A DNA stretch of 64,000 nucleotides from Micropterus salmoides (Eukaryota > Chordata > Actinopteri > Centrarchiformes > Centrarchidae): positions 15,799,403 through 15,863,402 of the forward strand of contig NW_024040040.1 of assembly GCF_014851395.1 (NCBI RefSeq), written 5' to 3'. Both the position numbers and the translations under genes were made by a program. The notes beneath the pieces were generated by a model. That model did not search any database and was not told the origin of the DNA. It saw only the letters and a program-made list of their open reading frames with translations. This document shows positions 48,555-61,285 of the stretch, one piece after another. How positions within the stretch are numbered: the stretch's first letter is position 1; every line of letters starts with the position of its first letter.

Positions 48555-49689
48555 AGAGTGCCTATGCCAGATTGTGCAGGCAATGCAGCAATGTACGTCA
48601 GCTTTTAGCACTTTCAAAACCACAGAGGTAGCACATCCCACGGGCCACGCTGCTCCACGTGCTTCATGCAGCTTTGCACTGCAGGTCCAACTCACTACTA
48701 TCACTGCTTCAGTCACTCTCATTCTATAAATTGTGTTTTTGGCGATTTAACCAGCCATCTATTGCACTCTCTGGCTTGTTTACAGATACTATCAGCTTCT
48801 GTTGCTTAATCTACAGTGTCTACAGTCTACAAAACATTATCAGGCAATCATTGTGGCTGCAGCTTTGTTGCCACAAAATCACAAGTTCACTCATTAAAAT
48901 CAGGATGCTGAACAGCTGTGTTAATTACAAATATAAATGTCATGTCATTGCATGCTAGATTTCAAGATTTTTACCTATGGAAGATAAAGTATTTGGTCCA
49001 TTTCATTCTGCATTAACCTAAAAAAAAATTTTTATTTATGAATCCAGTAATCCTTTCTATGGCCAGCATTGTATACTAATGTTTTTTCTTTGTCTATAAA
49101 AATTAATATGGTTCCTGCTGTAAAAATGAAATGCTTCATGACCTTTTCAAAATTCACAAAAGGAGGCCCATGGAGATTTTTGGTTCAGTTTTTGTTGAGC
49201 TGGTTTCAGTCTGAACTGAAAGGTGTCATTTCCTGGATTCAGGGTGGGAAAGAGTTTATCTTGCAATGAGCTAAAATACAACCCTAAAAAGGTTTTCTCC
49301 ATCTGTCCGCTCTAAACAAGTACTTTAACAAGCTGTAAATATGACTCATATTGACATATGGCAGGCGTCTTTTTGGGATTTACACTAACTTATTAGTACC
49401 TTAGACAGAGTTCAATATAGAGTTTATGGTTAATGTGCTGCTGTTGTGAACATCAGTAAATAATGTGATCAGTTTTGCACACATTTTTGCTAATTATGTC
49501 AGATAAGCTAGCATTCTCTCTTTTTTAAGCCAAACACGTTAATGGCTTTGCTAAATTAGCTTAGCTTTTTATTCATTTGTAGCCTGGTTGTTATTTATCT
49601 ACTGAGAGACCCATCAAATTCCTCCGTAAACTGTAGGCCTATAGTTTTTTTGCCTGGCTGTGTAGGTCACCCTCAGGCTGATTTATAAT

Positions 49690-51300
49690 TAAATAGGTGG
49701 TATTATGCTCATTTCCAGGTTCAAAATCTTATTTAGGGGTTTGTACCAGAACAGTTACATGGTTTAATTTTCAAAAAACACCATATATTTCTCATACTGC
49801 ACATTGCTGCAGCTCCTCTTTTCACCCTGTGTGTTGTACGCTCTGCTCTTGAGCTACAGAGTGATGCATCTTACTTGTACAAAATCTTTGTTGTGAGTTG
49901 CACATGCGCAGTTCCCAGGTAAGGACTACTAGCCAATCAGAAGCAGAGAAGGGCGGGTCGTAAGAAACAAGGTAGTGTGATCCAAATCAAAGCCGTTTCA
50001 GACTGCGACCGTAACCTAGCAGATGGTATAAGTTTCTCTCAAGTCCACAACCACACAACATTGTTCCACATCTTACCATAAACCACTACAAAAATCACCA
50101 TATTTCAACTCAATTTTACATAAAAATTGGCCAAACAATTTGAACGTTTGCTCAGTAGCTTTCACATCGGGTGCAACATTAGCATTATAGCTATAACTTT
50201 AGCTGTGTTAGCCAACGTTTACAACAACTCCACGCTTGAAGAGTCTGTGAAGTTACATTGCCGTGTTTATTTTAAATATAATTCACAACCAATAAAGCAT
50301 ACTTACAGGTTGTGATTGTGAATTTCCAGGCCCAAACAGAGTCGGAGTTGAATCGTCTCTTAGGACTAAAGGTTGAACTGTTGCCGGTGTTCTGACGATC
50401 TATGCTGCCTTGCCGAAAAATGCTACCATAGCGCAAATCGATAGACTTGACTCGGCGCTGCTCCTTTTTCCATTGCAGATAGTACCCAGAGATAGTACGT
50501 AGCTTATCGTCATAGAGACGCCACACACAACTGCCGCGACGTAATGTTCAATGCGACACACACACCAGCGATCCACACAGCTTTCTCTTTTTAAGTTAAA
50601 ACGTTTCAACATTACTCAGAATGTAAAGACAGATAAGCGGTATGAAAACCTTCCAGCTGTGTTTTCCTCTGCAGTTGTTGCTGCAGCGGTCTGTGTGACG
50701 GCGGTCTGTGAGCGGGGTTGGCACAGGCTTCCCCCGCAGCCACTTGCGGAGCTCCTCAACTCTGAAAATATTATTATTGATATATAACATTTTTGTTCCA
50801 CCATCACTTCTGATTTCTCACCTCTAAACTTCTCAGAAGTGGATTTAGTGACAAAACTGTAAAATAGAAAACTTTCTGTTGCTGGCCTCTGTCTGGTGCA
50901 CGCAATGATAATGCAGTGAATAGTGACGATTCTCTCTGACCAATCAGCAGTCTGTCGTGTTTTCACGTTACATTTTAGTATCCCTCAGCTCACTTGGAAC
51001 CTCGAGGGAGGTGAGGTGATATGAAAAAAAGTACCTGGAACTGGAACCAGACTAGCTTGGTTTGAGGGCGTGCCTGACGCCGCTATCAGCCTGGCAAGCT
51101 TTATTTTCATTGTGACGTCACAAGTAAAGGAAGTGAAGGGCTGGACTACAAACAAGCTGTTTTCAAGCAGTTCAGAGCAGAGCTTTCTGTGGGAGATGGG
51201 ATCTCCCTTTGGGCTGGACTTTGGGCTTTTTCACTTGGCAAACCTGTTACATGCACAAAAAAATATATATAACTCAATAAAGGAGAGTGATACCCTAACT
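49690..51300. mobile_element. Probable non-autonomous DNA transposon, family unknown
   Basis: The sequence between GGTGGTATTATGCTCATTTC (about 49697) and TAACTCAATAAAGGAGAGTG (about 51271) has the look of a fish interspersed element, with GC-rich blocks and no long frame. I cannot identify inverted ends or a target duplication. Confidence 0.3.
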
Positions 51301-52388
51301 TTTCAACTAGCGCCATCATCAGGTCAAACATTTTACTTGTCCAAAACAAAATACCTTCATAACTAATTCCATTTCTCATCATGCTTAGCTGTAGTATGTG
51401 CTTAGTTCTAATTAGCAAATGTTAGACTAACCATATCATCAGCTAACTATCACTATTTAACATGTTACTTGCTTTGCTAAATTAGCCTGCAAGTTATATT
51501 AGAAAGCTGTCCAACTTTTTATCTACATGTTGCATGGTTCATTTGTCTATTAATGCAGGTTAAAATGTGAAGTGAATCTTAAAGATGAGGATTTATGTCC
51601 AAAGGTAACATTTGAAAATACAATTCAACAGTTGGGTGAAATCTGAGATTGAGTCTGATGATGAGTAGAGGGGGAAAGTTTATTATTTATATTCGTTACT
51701 GTAACACAACATTCAGGCTTTGTCTTATGTTTATGTGACATGTGGTTTAATTCTGCTTCCTGTTCTTCAGTCGACAGTCTGTCTGCTCCCAAATGCACAA
51801 CAGATACTGTACCCAAGAAGAAAAGCTGCCTTCAATCAACATCAAAAGAGCAAAGAACAAAGGTGCAAAAACACTCACAGACACACACCAATATAGATGA
51901 ACAGACAATCACATAAAAATAAGGTATCTGCACCGGATGTGTGCACAAAGATTGTTACCTGTACAGGAAGTAAAACTATTAACCTGTGTATGTGTTACAT
52001 TCTGCACTCACACACTCATCATAGCGGTTTCTCACATTAGAGATTTCACTTCTGTATTGTTACAGATCAATTTACAGGAATTCAAAAGGACAAAATGGAT
52101 TCAACAGTGAGATCCATTGTTATTTACAACAGTAAACACACCATTATGAAGAAATGTATCATATTTTGTCAATGTAATTTTTTATTTTAAAGCCATTTAC
52201 ACCCAATCAATAGTTCCTAAAGCACATTACATAAAAATTACATTTTAACAAAGCACTGATCAGTAAAAATGTGAATAAATCACATACAAGTTACAGGTTA
52301 CAAAATCTTTATAATGACACTATGAACTGTTTTAAAATGAATCATAGATTTAACTCTAAAAGAGTTCATGGCACAACCATAGGGACTA

Positions 52389-54983
52389 TTATTCGTTTTC
52401 ATAGATATGAATGGTAGACAAGGCTTGATGGGAGGGCTGGCAGCTTGGATCTGGTGTGTGCCTGGATTCACCTGCACAACGGACACCTTAGATTGACATC
52501 AGGAGGGATCAGTTACTGTTCTTAGAATCCTTACAGTGAATATTTACTGTATTACACATTTATTCTTATTGTTTGTGGCATTTCTAATTTATTTTTTACT
52601 GTTTTGTTTGTCAGATGAAACCTTCAGCAGGAGCTATGCAGAGTGGCTGTGCTACTGAACAATTACAGTATGTGCAAATGATAAAGTCTCACCTTTACAT
52701 CCAGATTTTGATGTAACATATATAATTATCACTATGATTACAAACGCCATGATTCCAACAAGACGGTATAGCCAGACAATTTCCTGAATTGTTGAGATTT
52801 CTGCAAGATAAAAGAAGATATTTGACTCAGCATTATTGGTATGTACGTAAATTTAATTAGTGTAAAAAAATTTGTTAGCCATTCAATGCATGTGAAACAG
52901 CCACAACACTTTGAGAGTGAATGGAGTTTTCTTACCCAGTTCTGAAGTCGTCCATGTAACTGTGGTTAGCTCGACATCACCTGAAAATATTCAGATTGTT
53001 CATTTGCCACAAAAAAAGACGACGTATCTGATTATTTGGGAAATAATGAAGACTTTTCAATGAATCATTCAATAGTAGTACAAATTGTTTCTGTGTCTAT
53101 TTAGATCAGTATTGTCCTGCTGTGTAGAAAGAGTCACTCACAATGGACAGATTTTATGCTGTATACTATATATTATTATATTATTCATATGCATGTATTT
53201 AAGCCTGTAAAAGTAATATAGGATACAGCTTTGAATGAACAAACCACATTTTAGTATTAGATTTAAATTAAGTCATGGTAAGCATGTGGAATAGCAGTGT
53301 CGCTTTAAAAACACTATGTACACATTTTTATTATTTGTGTCATTCTTGGAGCAGTGGTAGGCTGATCATCTCATACTGTATAAAACAATTAAGAAGAAGA
53401 GGTGAACATTTTATGTCAGAAATGTATTAAACTTCAGAATGAAACCAGAATGTAGCACAGCATTTGTTCATGTATTATTCAGTAGCAGTTAGACATGTAA
53501 GTTGTCCAATGTGAACACGGATGTCATGGGTCAGTTCAGTATACATGTATTAACGTGCTGAAAAATAAACACTCACCACTGACAGAGACGTTGATAATAT
53601 GACCCCCCATGAGCCCACTTTGGCAGTAATACACACCAGAGTCATTGCTGTGTATATTTTGGAAGACCAAATACGATACTCCTTCTAAATGTTTTAAAGC
53701 TTTCCACTCCGTTTTAATGTGACTGCCGCTGCTGACATTGACAGGGAAGGATGTCTTCTCATGTTTAAACCAGGAGACTGTTGGTGGTGAACTGTTGCAG
53801 AAACCAACTGTGCAGTTAATCCTAAGGATGTTCCCAAGGAAAGCTTTGTAAACAATGTTGCGACGTACTTTAATTTGAACTTCACAATTTGAATCTTCAC
53901 CTGCAAAAGGAAAATAACAAAACAAACAGATTAGTAAGAAGGACTCGGCTACTCAGCCTCACTTGATAGCAAAATCAAAATCTTATACCCGCAGATGATG
54001 ACAAAACATTACAGCGGTGTAAATGATCCATCCAGTTTGAATGATACAGAAAATAATTAGATCACAGAAAAAGGTTTATAGGTTTTTCATGCTGCAGCTA
54101 TGGCCATCAAACTGAAAACTCAGGTCAGGAAGTCATTTGTGGTAACTTCGAGGTTAAAGCATTCTTCTGCCTTCAGTTTGTGTTACCTAAAACAAATTCT
54201 TCCAAATGAAATTGTGTAGGTATATGTGTAATGATAGATTTTTGGTTGGAGCCATGGTTGGAAATCAAGGTCTGCCAATCTTAATGAGGGAGGTGAGCTG
54301 CCCAACAGGCAAAAATTTAAGGCTACACTAATATATCTGATTGTGATTTCACATGAGCTTATAGCGCAAGGCTCAGTCATTACACTGCTGTTGTACGATA
54401 CAATATGAAGCCTAGCTTTTACCAGCCCAAAGTAATCAACTTTTTAAGATGCGAAAACAATGCAGTTGGACCAATAAAAAGCAAGTGTTATGTAATTTCT
54501 ACTGCCTTTAATGGCTGTAAAAGGGATAGGGCTTTTTTCTTTCACCGAGTAAGGATGTACATTTATATCATGGTTGCTCATGTCTTTTACTTTTTATTTG
54601 ATAGGAATTAAATTAACTACATTTACATTCAATCTAGTTAATTTCTTTGTTGAATTTTAACGCTAGTCTCTGGGTGTATCCAGGAGAATATCTGGACGCC
54701 TGCTCTGGATTTATGTGTGAGGTATAGCGAGTGTATTTGAAAACCCTTTTCAGTCTTTATAACCTTCAACATCCCAAAACATAATTTATCTGATTCATAT
54801 TCGTTCATTCATTATTTACTTTACTTCGCAACAGAGAAACTAAGGCCGTAACAAAGACCTGCTCAGACTAAGAGCGCGCAATGTAGATAGAATAAAAAAT
54901 AACTTACTATCAGCTTCCAAAGTGAGGACGAGGGTCGCTAAAATGTACACATGATGCATGGTCAGGCTGTAGTTAGGTCTCAT
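52389..54983 (-). CDS. BTLA-like receptor A, short tail with YxN motif
   Basis: Minus-strand exons 54983-54908 (signal, NYSLTMHHVYILATLVLTL), 53900-53577 (V-type Ig), 52980-52936 (stalk, DVELTTVTWTTSELG), 52800-52693 (transmembrane, LVGIMAFVIIVIIIYV) and 52471-52389 (tail) join into 212 codons including the stop. The Ig domain has BTLA-like SNCEVQIKVRR, INCTVGFC, VSWFK and DSGVYYCQ. The tail is only about 30 residues and ends IHIYENE. That tyrosine fits a YxN Grb2-SH2 site, as in the proximal BTLA motif. There is no ITIM. The stalk exon used by copy B has a stop and a lost donor here (about 53370). The tail exon rests on phase and acceptor only. Confidence 0.7.
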
Positions 54984-55104
54984 GGTGGAAACACTTCAAG
55001 AACCAGCTATTCAGCTCTGTAAAGGAACTATTACTGTTGCTCTGCTCTAGCTATGACAGTAAATGACATGTGGTTGACTTTACTTCCTGTTTTTGATTAG
55101 TGTA

Positions 55105-56737
55105 CAGTGGGTATGGAAAGTATTCAGACCCCTTTAAATTTTTCACTCTTTGTTTCATTGCAGCCATTTTCCAAAAATCAAAAAAGTTCATTTTATTTCT
55201 CAGTAATGTACACTCAGCACCCCATCTTGACTGAAAAAAACTGAAATGTAGAAATTTTTGCAAATTTATTAAAAAAGAAAAACTGAAATATCACATGGTC
55301 ATAAGTATTCAGACCCTTTGCTCAGTATTTAGTAGAAGCACCCTTTTGATCTAATACAGCCATGAGTCGTTTTGGAAAAGATGCAACAAGTTTTTCACAT
55401 CTGGATTTGGGTATCCTCTGCCATTCCTCCTTGCAGATCCTCTCCAGTTCTGTCAGGTTGGATGGTAAACGTTGGTGGACAGCCATTTTCAGGTCTCTCC
55501 AGAGATGCTCAATTGGGTTTAAGTCAGGGCTCTGGCTGGTCCATTCAAGAACAGCCACGGAGTTGTTGTGAAGCCACTCCTTCGTTATTTTAGCGGTGTG
55601 CTTAGGGTCATTGTCTTGTTGGAAGGTAAACCTTCGGCCCAGTCTGAGGTCCAGAGCACTCTGGAAAAGGTTTTCGTCCAGGATATCCCTGTACTTGGCC
55701 GCATTCATCTTTCCCTCGATTGCAACCAGTCGTCCTGTCCCTGCAGCTGAAAAACACCCCCACAGCATGATGCTGCCACCACCATGCTTCACTGTTGAGA
55801 CTGTATTGGACAGGTGATGAGCAGTGCCTGGTTTTCTCCACACATACCGCTTAGAATTAAGGCCAAAAAGTTCTATCTTGGTCTCATCAGACCAGAGGAT
55901 CTTATTTATCACCATCTTCGAGTCCTTCAGGTGTTTTTTAGCAAACTCCATGCGGGCTTTCATGTGTCTTGCACTGAGGAGAGGCTTCCGTCGGGCCACT
56001 CTGCCATAAAGCCCCGACTGGTGGATTGCTGCAGTGATGGTTGACTTACTACAACTTTCTCCCATCTCCCGACTGCATCTCTGGAGCTCAGCCACAGTGA
56101 CCTGGGTTCTTCTTTACCTCTCTCACCAAGGCTCTTCTCCCCCGATAGCTCAGTTTGGCCGGACGGCCAGCTCTAGGAAGGGTTCTGGTCGTCCCAAACG
56201 TCTTCCATTTGAGGATTATGGAGGCCACTGTGCTCTTAGGAACCTTAAGTGCAGCAGAAATTTTTTTGTAACCTTGGCCAGATCTGTGCCTTGCCACAAT
56301 TCTGTCTCTGAGCTCTTCAGGCAGTTCCTTTGACCTCATGATTCTCATTTTCTCTGACATGCACTGTGAGCTGTAAGGTCTTATATAGACAGGTGTGTGG
56401 CTTTCCTAATCAAGTCCAATCAGTATAATCAAACACAGCTGGACTCAAATGAAGGTGTAGAACCATCTCAAGGATGATCAGAAGAAATAGACAGCACCTG
56501 AGTTAAATATGAGTGTCACGGCAAAGGGTCTGAATACTTATGACCATGTGATATTTCAGTTTTTCTTTTTTAATAAATTTGCAAAAATTTCTACATTTCA
56601 GTTTTTTTCAGTCAAGATGGGGTGCTGAGTGTACATTACTGAGAAATAAAATGAACTTTTTTGATTTTTGGAAAATGGCTGCAATGAAACAAAGAGTGAA
56701 AAATTTAAAGGGGTCTGAATACTTTCCGTACACACTG
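55105..56737 (-). mobile_element. Tc1/mariner element with long inverted repeats, nearly intact
   Basis: Inverted repeats of about 210 bp start CAGTGGGTATGGAAAG on the left and CAGTGTGTACGGAAAG on the right. TA lies on both flanks (55103-55104 and 56738-56739). A second GTATTCAGACCC block lies near the inner end of each repeat, the IR/DR arrangement seen in Sleeping Beauty-type elements. 1633 bp. Confidence 0.92.
55322..56360 (-). pseudogene. Tc1-like DD34E transposase with one frame break
   Basis: The N-terminal frame 56360-56088 has a paired-like domain (GQGYKKISAALKVPKSTVAS) and the GRPAKLS linker. The C-terminal frame 56095-55322 has all catalytic residues: WSDETKIELFG, QQDNDPKHT and SPDLNPIEHLW, with 34 residues between the second Asp and the Glu. 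Only one frame change near 56090 separates the parts, so the copy is young compared with the other two Tc1 elements in the window. Confidence 0.9.
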
Positions 56738-58949
56738 TATGTGCGTACCCCCATTACAGTGGGCTTTGAGGGCAAATACACTCAACCAGCTTATCAAAGC
56801 CTTGAGGAAGCACATTTCAGATATGCACGCACACACATACACACAAATATTTTTTCATATCTGAAGCTTTGGGCTTTTTTTAGTAAACATTCTTGCTTCA
56901 TTGGTATTAGATAGTCTTAAAGGAAAAACAGCACAAGGCGAGTCAGCAGTGATAGCATCATGTAATCATAATTCAAATCGTCAGTTATAGATACACATTA
57001 TATCATCTGATTGCACAAAATAATGAGATTATTACTTTCTCCATTTCCCAGTTTAAGAAACACAATCAATAATTCTAAAAGGTTGTGAAACACTAAATTA
57101 CAAGAGTTCATTAGTCATTCATATAGTCAGAAAATGAGTCAGTAGTTGAGATTGTATATCTGGTTTGAGTTCATGAAACCATTAGTTATCAGATGCGATG
57201 TAAATTAATAGATTTAATTCAAGTCATGGAACTGCAACAGCATGAAACAAATCATTTCAACCAAGGTCACAAACAAACCCATATTAGTTGGAGACAGCAG
57301 ACAAAAATTATAAAATTACATTTAGTTTGGTCAGAGTTAGTGCTGAGTCTCCAGTGCTGCAGATTTACACAGTCTGGGGATTTAGCAGCCAATGATCAAC
57401 CTTTTCTCACTTGTGAGGTTAAAATAACTGGTGCAATTCTATATTTTTCTTATTGTCAACTAATCCAATCAAATACCAAAATCCAACACAACATTAGTCC
57501 ATCTCTCAATATTCTGACTTCTCATCCTGTCTGTGGCACTCAGCCACAATCACATTACTTCTTACTGAAGACGTGAAAACGGGGCACAGATCTTCATTTT
57601 ATTCATTTATTGTATAGTTTCAAAGTAATTTCCTAAAACAGCTGTGCACTGTGGGTTTTAGCAGATTTTCGACAAACAAGACGAAACAGGTGAATTTTTG
57701 GGGACTATTTTTATCTGTGTATTAATACACATTTGGTGCTCTAGTGAATATTTACAGTTGCAGGATGGTGTTTGTGGAACTGACTCTAAATAACTACATT
57801 GTGTGTACATGGTAGTGAAGAAACATGTCAGCCAGTGTGACTCATTTATGTGTTTTGAAATGTTTTTTGGGCAGCAATGAAGCGCTGTACCACAGAGGAA
57901 TGAGATATATCAGGCTTTGGATACACAGATAATTCATGTTAGTAGGATCAATTTAATGTCGGTTTTGTTTTTTAATGAGATTTGGTGACATTAAGAAAAA
58001 TCCGGAATATCACCAGCCTTTTGCCCCTGGCAATTTAATTTTGAAACAAGATTTGAATAATGCACCCGCAATTTGGTAGATCACAATGATTTGAGGAAAT
58101 CCACCATAGGGGATCATGTCAGTATAATTTCCAGGTAAGAAAGAGATACATTTTATTGTTCTGTGATGTAAACAAGGCAAACTTCTAGCAAATCAGTAGT
58201 AACTTTACTTTTTCCAAAACTGTTAGTATAAAAGTAACTGAAGGTGGAGGAAAGAGGAAGGTGGCTAAAGTTGAGCGCAGAAGGCAGCGTATGAGGCAAC
58301 AACTCTGAAATGTAATCTCCATTAGGTAATAATCAAACGGCAGCAGATAGTATTGATGCTGTGGTAAACCTCAATTTCATCAAGCGCTGGTAAAGACAGA
58401 AAGCACCTTTTCTATTTGGATTCAGTCTTGAGAGGTCATATTAAATATGTGTTTATTTGTCCAGTTTTTTGCTTACTTGCTACACAGAGCTGCTGATTTC
58501 AAGGTGCTTATGCCATCTGGGGTGCTGAACAATCACAAACTAGCACTATGCCTTAGTGCTAGTTTGGTTTACTCCATTTCAATTTAGCACGTATGGAGTG
58601 CACCCATGTTGGTACATGATGACCTCACAAATTCCCAGCACAGCTCCGCCAAACTTGAGCGAAGGTCTAATCAGCCAAAGTGAAAACACCTGTGCAGGTG
58701 TGTAGGGCCTTTAAAGTATTGACCAGACGGTGGAAATGAAAATATTAGTGCTTAGATTATAGGACAAATATTTAGAGCATCAGGTAGACTGGGTGGGGAA
58801 GTCTGTGCTGTAGCATCCTCTTGTTGTGATGAGAGCAGTTTTTACAAAAATGGAAATGAAAACTCTGTCCAAGACGAGCTTCGTGGATCTGAATCCCTTG
58901 CCCTCCAGAGCTCCTCTGGGATGTACCAATTTGAAATATCAGTGCTCTT
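56738..58949. other. Spacer between BTLA-like copies, no gene seen
   Basis: AT-rich. A 127-codon frame at 57193-57576 shows no recognisable domain and is probably chance. It likely includes the 3' UTR of BTLA-like B near its right end. Confidence 0.4.
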
Positions 58950-60446
58950 CTAGTGTCTGGTTGGTTTTGGGCCTTGAACACGGATCGCCGCATACTCCGA
59001 AAACTCCTCCTGTGGCCTCCGTGGCCGAGCAGCAACCCCCACAGGGAGCTGATGGTTGAGAGCTGCATACACAACAGAATTCTCCTCTTCCTCCACCGTA
59101 TTCCTCTTTCTGTCTCTGTCCCCTTTTATCTTGCTGTAAAGGCGCTCACTGTCTCTTGGTAATGGCTCATTGAGTTGCAAGGGCTGTTCTCTTCGGGTAG
59201 ATCTCCGAGATGGCGGGGCAGAGGGGCTTCCTCTCGGTGAGGGCTGGAGGCTGGCGTGGGGGAGTGGTTGCTCGACCATGGGGATTGCCATGTACTGCAA
59301 ACATCCAAAAAAGTATTAAAATAGTTGAAGGAATAAAAATGGGATAAGGTGGCTGTAAGTTTGAATTTGTTTTGTGTTACCTGATTTTCAGTTTGCATCT
59401 CTTTCTTTGATTTCCCTGCATGGTGATATTTTGGTGAAATTAGTTACTGTTTTCAGAGTCATGATCACATCCTGGATGGCACATTTATTTAAATAGGCCT
59501 ACTTGTTGGCATTTTATCTTGGAAAAGGAAAATTCCCCTTTACTGAACAACAAATGGAACAAATCACCTTTACATCCTCGCATTGATGCAACAGATATAA
59601 TTATCACGATGATGACGAATGCCACAATCCCAGTAGCAGTGTACACGTACATCCAGAGATTTTCTGTTGGGTCAGAATCAGCAGTTGGTACGTCTGTGAG
59701 AAAAAGAGATAAAAGAGAGAAATTTGACTCCATATGAATGTTTTTATGTATTTAAAACTATAGCCTACAGTGTCGTATTGAGATCGAAATTAAGTAATGA
59801 AAAGCATGTGGAATAGCACGTGTTGCTGTGAAACACTATATATACAAATTTCTTACTTGTGTCATTCTTCTTTGTAACATTGGTATGCTCATCATCTCGT
59901 ACTGTATAAAACAATAAAGAATCTTAAATCTTAATGATAGAAGAGGTGAAAATTTTATGTCAGAAATGTTTTATATTTCCAAATTAAACCAGAATGCAGC
60001 ACTGAATTTGTTTATTATTCAGTAGCAGTTAGAAATGTTGCACAATGTGAACACAGGTTTCTTGGGTCTGTTCAGTTCAGTAGGCTATACATGTATTAAA
60101 GTACTGAAAAATACACACTCACCATGGACAGAGACGTTGATAATATGACCCACCATGAGCCCACTTTGGCAGTAATACACACCAGAGTCATTGCTGTGTA
60201 TATTTTGGAAGACCAAATACGATACTCCTTCTAAATGTTTTAAAGCTTTCCACTCCGTTTTAATGTGACTGCTGCTGCTGACATTGACAGGGACGGATGT
60301 CTTCTCATGTTTAAACCAGGAGACTGTTGGTGGTGAACTGTTGCAGAAACCAACTGTGCAGTTAATCCTAAGGATGTTCCCAAGGAAAGCTTCATAAACC
60401 GTGTTGCGACGTACTTTAATTTGAACTTCACAATTTGAATCTTCAT
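58950..60446 (-). CDS. btla: BTLA (B- and T-lymphocyte attenuator), 5' end not resolved
   Basis: Minus-strand exons 60446-60123 (V-type Ig), 59901-59857 (stalk), 59693-59568 (transmembrane, TATGIVAFVIIVIIISVAS), 59415-59381 and 59294-58950 (114-residue tail) share one frame. The tail carries NSVVYAALNHQL, an ITIM closely like the BTLA one, and EEFSEYAAIRV, which aligns with the BTLA ITSM (here S-x-Y-x-x-I). A further tyrosine, RLYSKI, lies between the membrane and the ITIM. Known BTLA recruits SHP-1/SHP-2 through these sites after binding HVEM and dampens lymphocyte signalling. The signal exon should lie above 60446. A phase-fitting stretch ending LLILAGITLT with donor at 60673 has no start codon in frame, so the 5' end is open. 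Confidence 0.8.
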
Positions 60447-60965
60447 CTGCAAAAGGAAAATGACAACAAACACAAATTAGTTTAATTCATCATGACTTGA
60501 TTGTGTACTGTATTACTGTAATGTAGCAATTGAATCTGATTGCAGCCAATGATACAAGAATATAACACAAGATCTTGAAAACAGGCAACATTTTTAATCA
60601 CGGATTCTGCAGGGTCATCACGTTAAAGTGTTTTAAAGCCCTTTTTAATATAACATAGAATGTAATTTAATACCTGTTAGGGTAATACCAGCCAAAATAA
60701 GTAAATTATATCAAGTCTTTGTAGGACTGCACAGCAGTTTATAACGATAATTCCTTATTATTTAAACTGATGCAACCCAGATAAGCAGCAAAACAATAAT
60801 GAATAGGAGTAGTAAATAAAGGCCAGCAATGCGTGTGCATGATGCGCGTAACAGTCTTGCACGTGAATACATTTTTGATTAATAAAAAAATTTATTAATA
60901 AAAAAATAAATAAAAATAAAAAAAATAATTGGGGGTCATAGTAAGGTTGAACAACAAAGAGATGG

Positions 60966-61160
60966 GGGTGTGAAAATGGGTGTTTGTATTTAGAGACGTC
61001 TGGCCTTATCCTCTATTAGCGGTGGTGGGGGGTCGATCACCAAAAGGTGAAGACAGGTGTGAAAAGCGGGGTTGGTGTATATGGGATGTCCGGTGTTATC
61101 CTCTAAAAGCGGATGTTTGGGAATGGCTTTAGCAGTCAGTTGTGTGTATATATAGCGGGC
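60966..61160 (+). promoter_or_regulatory. TATA promoter with duplicated 90-bp block
   Basis: Two imperfect direct copies about 90 bp apart share GTGTGAAAA and TTATCCTCT(A/T)(A/T)(A/T)AGCGG (61006 and 61096). TATATATAGCGGG follows at 61147, about 130 bases before the ATG at 61286. Duplicated enhancer plus TATA is a layout common in viral and LTR promoters. Confidence 0.5.
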
Positions 61161-61285
61161 TAGTTTTTGACTTACATCTGACCGAGAGCGTGGAACAGGG
61201 TGACTGAATGATTTTTGAGTGAATCCGTATCGGACAGAGCTATCTTTGTGCAGAACAACAGCGCCATCTTTGCAGCATCACAATC

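Larger units (their letters stand above)
47686..52110 (+). other. Candidate alternative cytoplasmic-tail exons of cd200
   Basis: Three small exons have good splice signals and compatible phases: 47686-47715 (acceptor TTTTCCTTACAG, donor GTAAGT), 51771-51862 (acceptor TTCTTCAG, donor GTGCAA) and 52066-52110 (acceptor TTGTTACAG, stop TGA at 52108). Joined to the transmembrane exon at 39224 they stay open. They give a basic tail of about 55 residues containing STKFTKTG, VPKKKSCLQ and EFKRTKWIQQ. The total would be 425 codons plus stop. No tyrosine motif. The exons could equally be chance or belong to an unseen transcript. Confidence 0.35.

Noticed and set aside
53340..53385. Stalk exon of BTLA copy A equivalent to 59857-59901
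   Set aside because: In phase it reads Val then TGA, and the donor GT has become AT; the exon at 52936-52980 fits instead.
57193..57576. 127-codon frame between BTLA copies
   Set aside because: No recognisable domain or repeat match and no exon context.
61171..61270. Signal exon of BTLA copy B (MALLFCTKIALS, donor at about 61170)
   Set aside because: The donor is in phase 2, not phase 1, and the peptide is not a convincing signal sequence.
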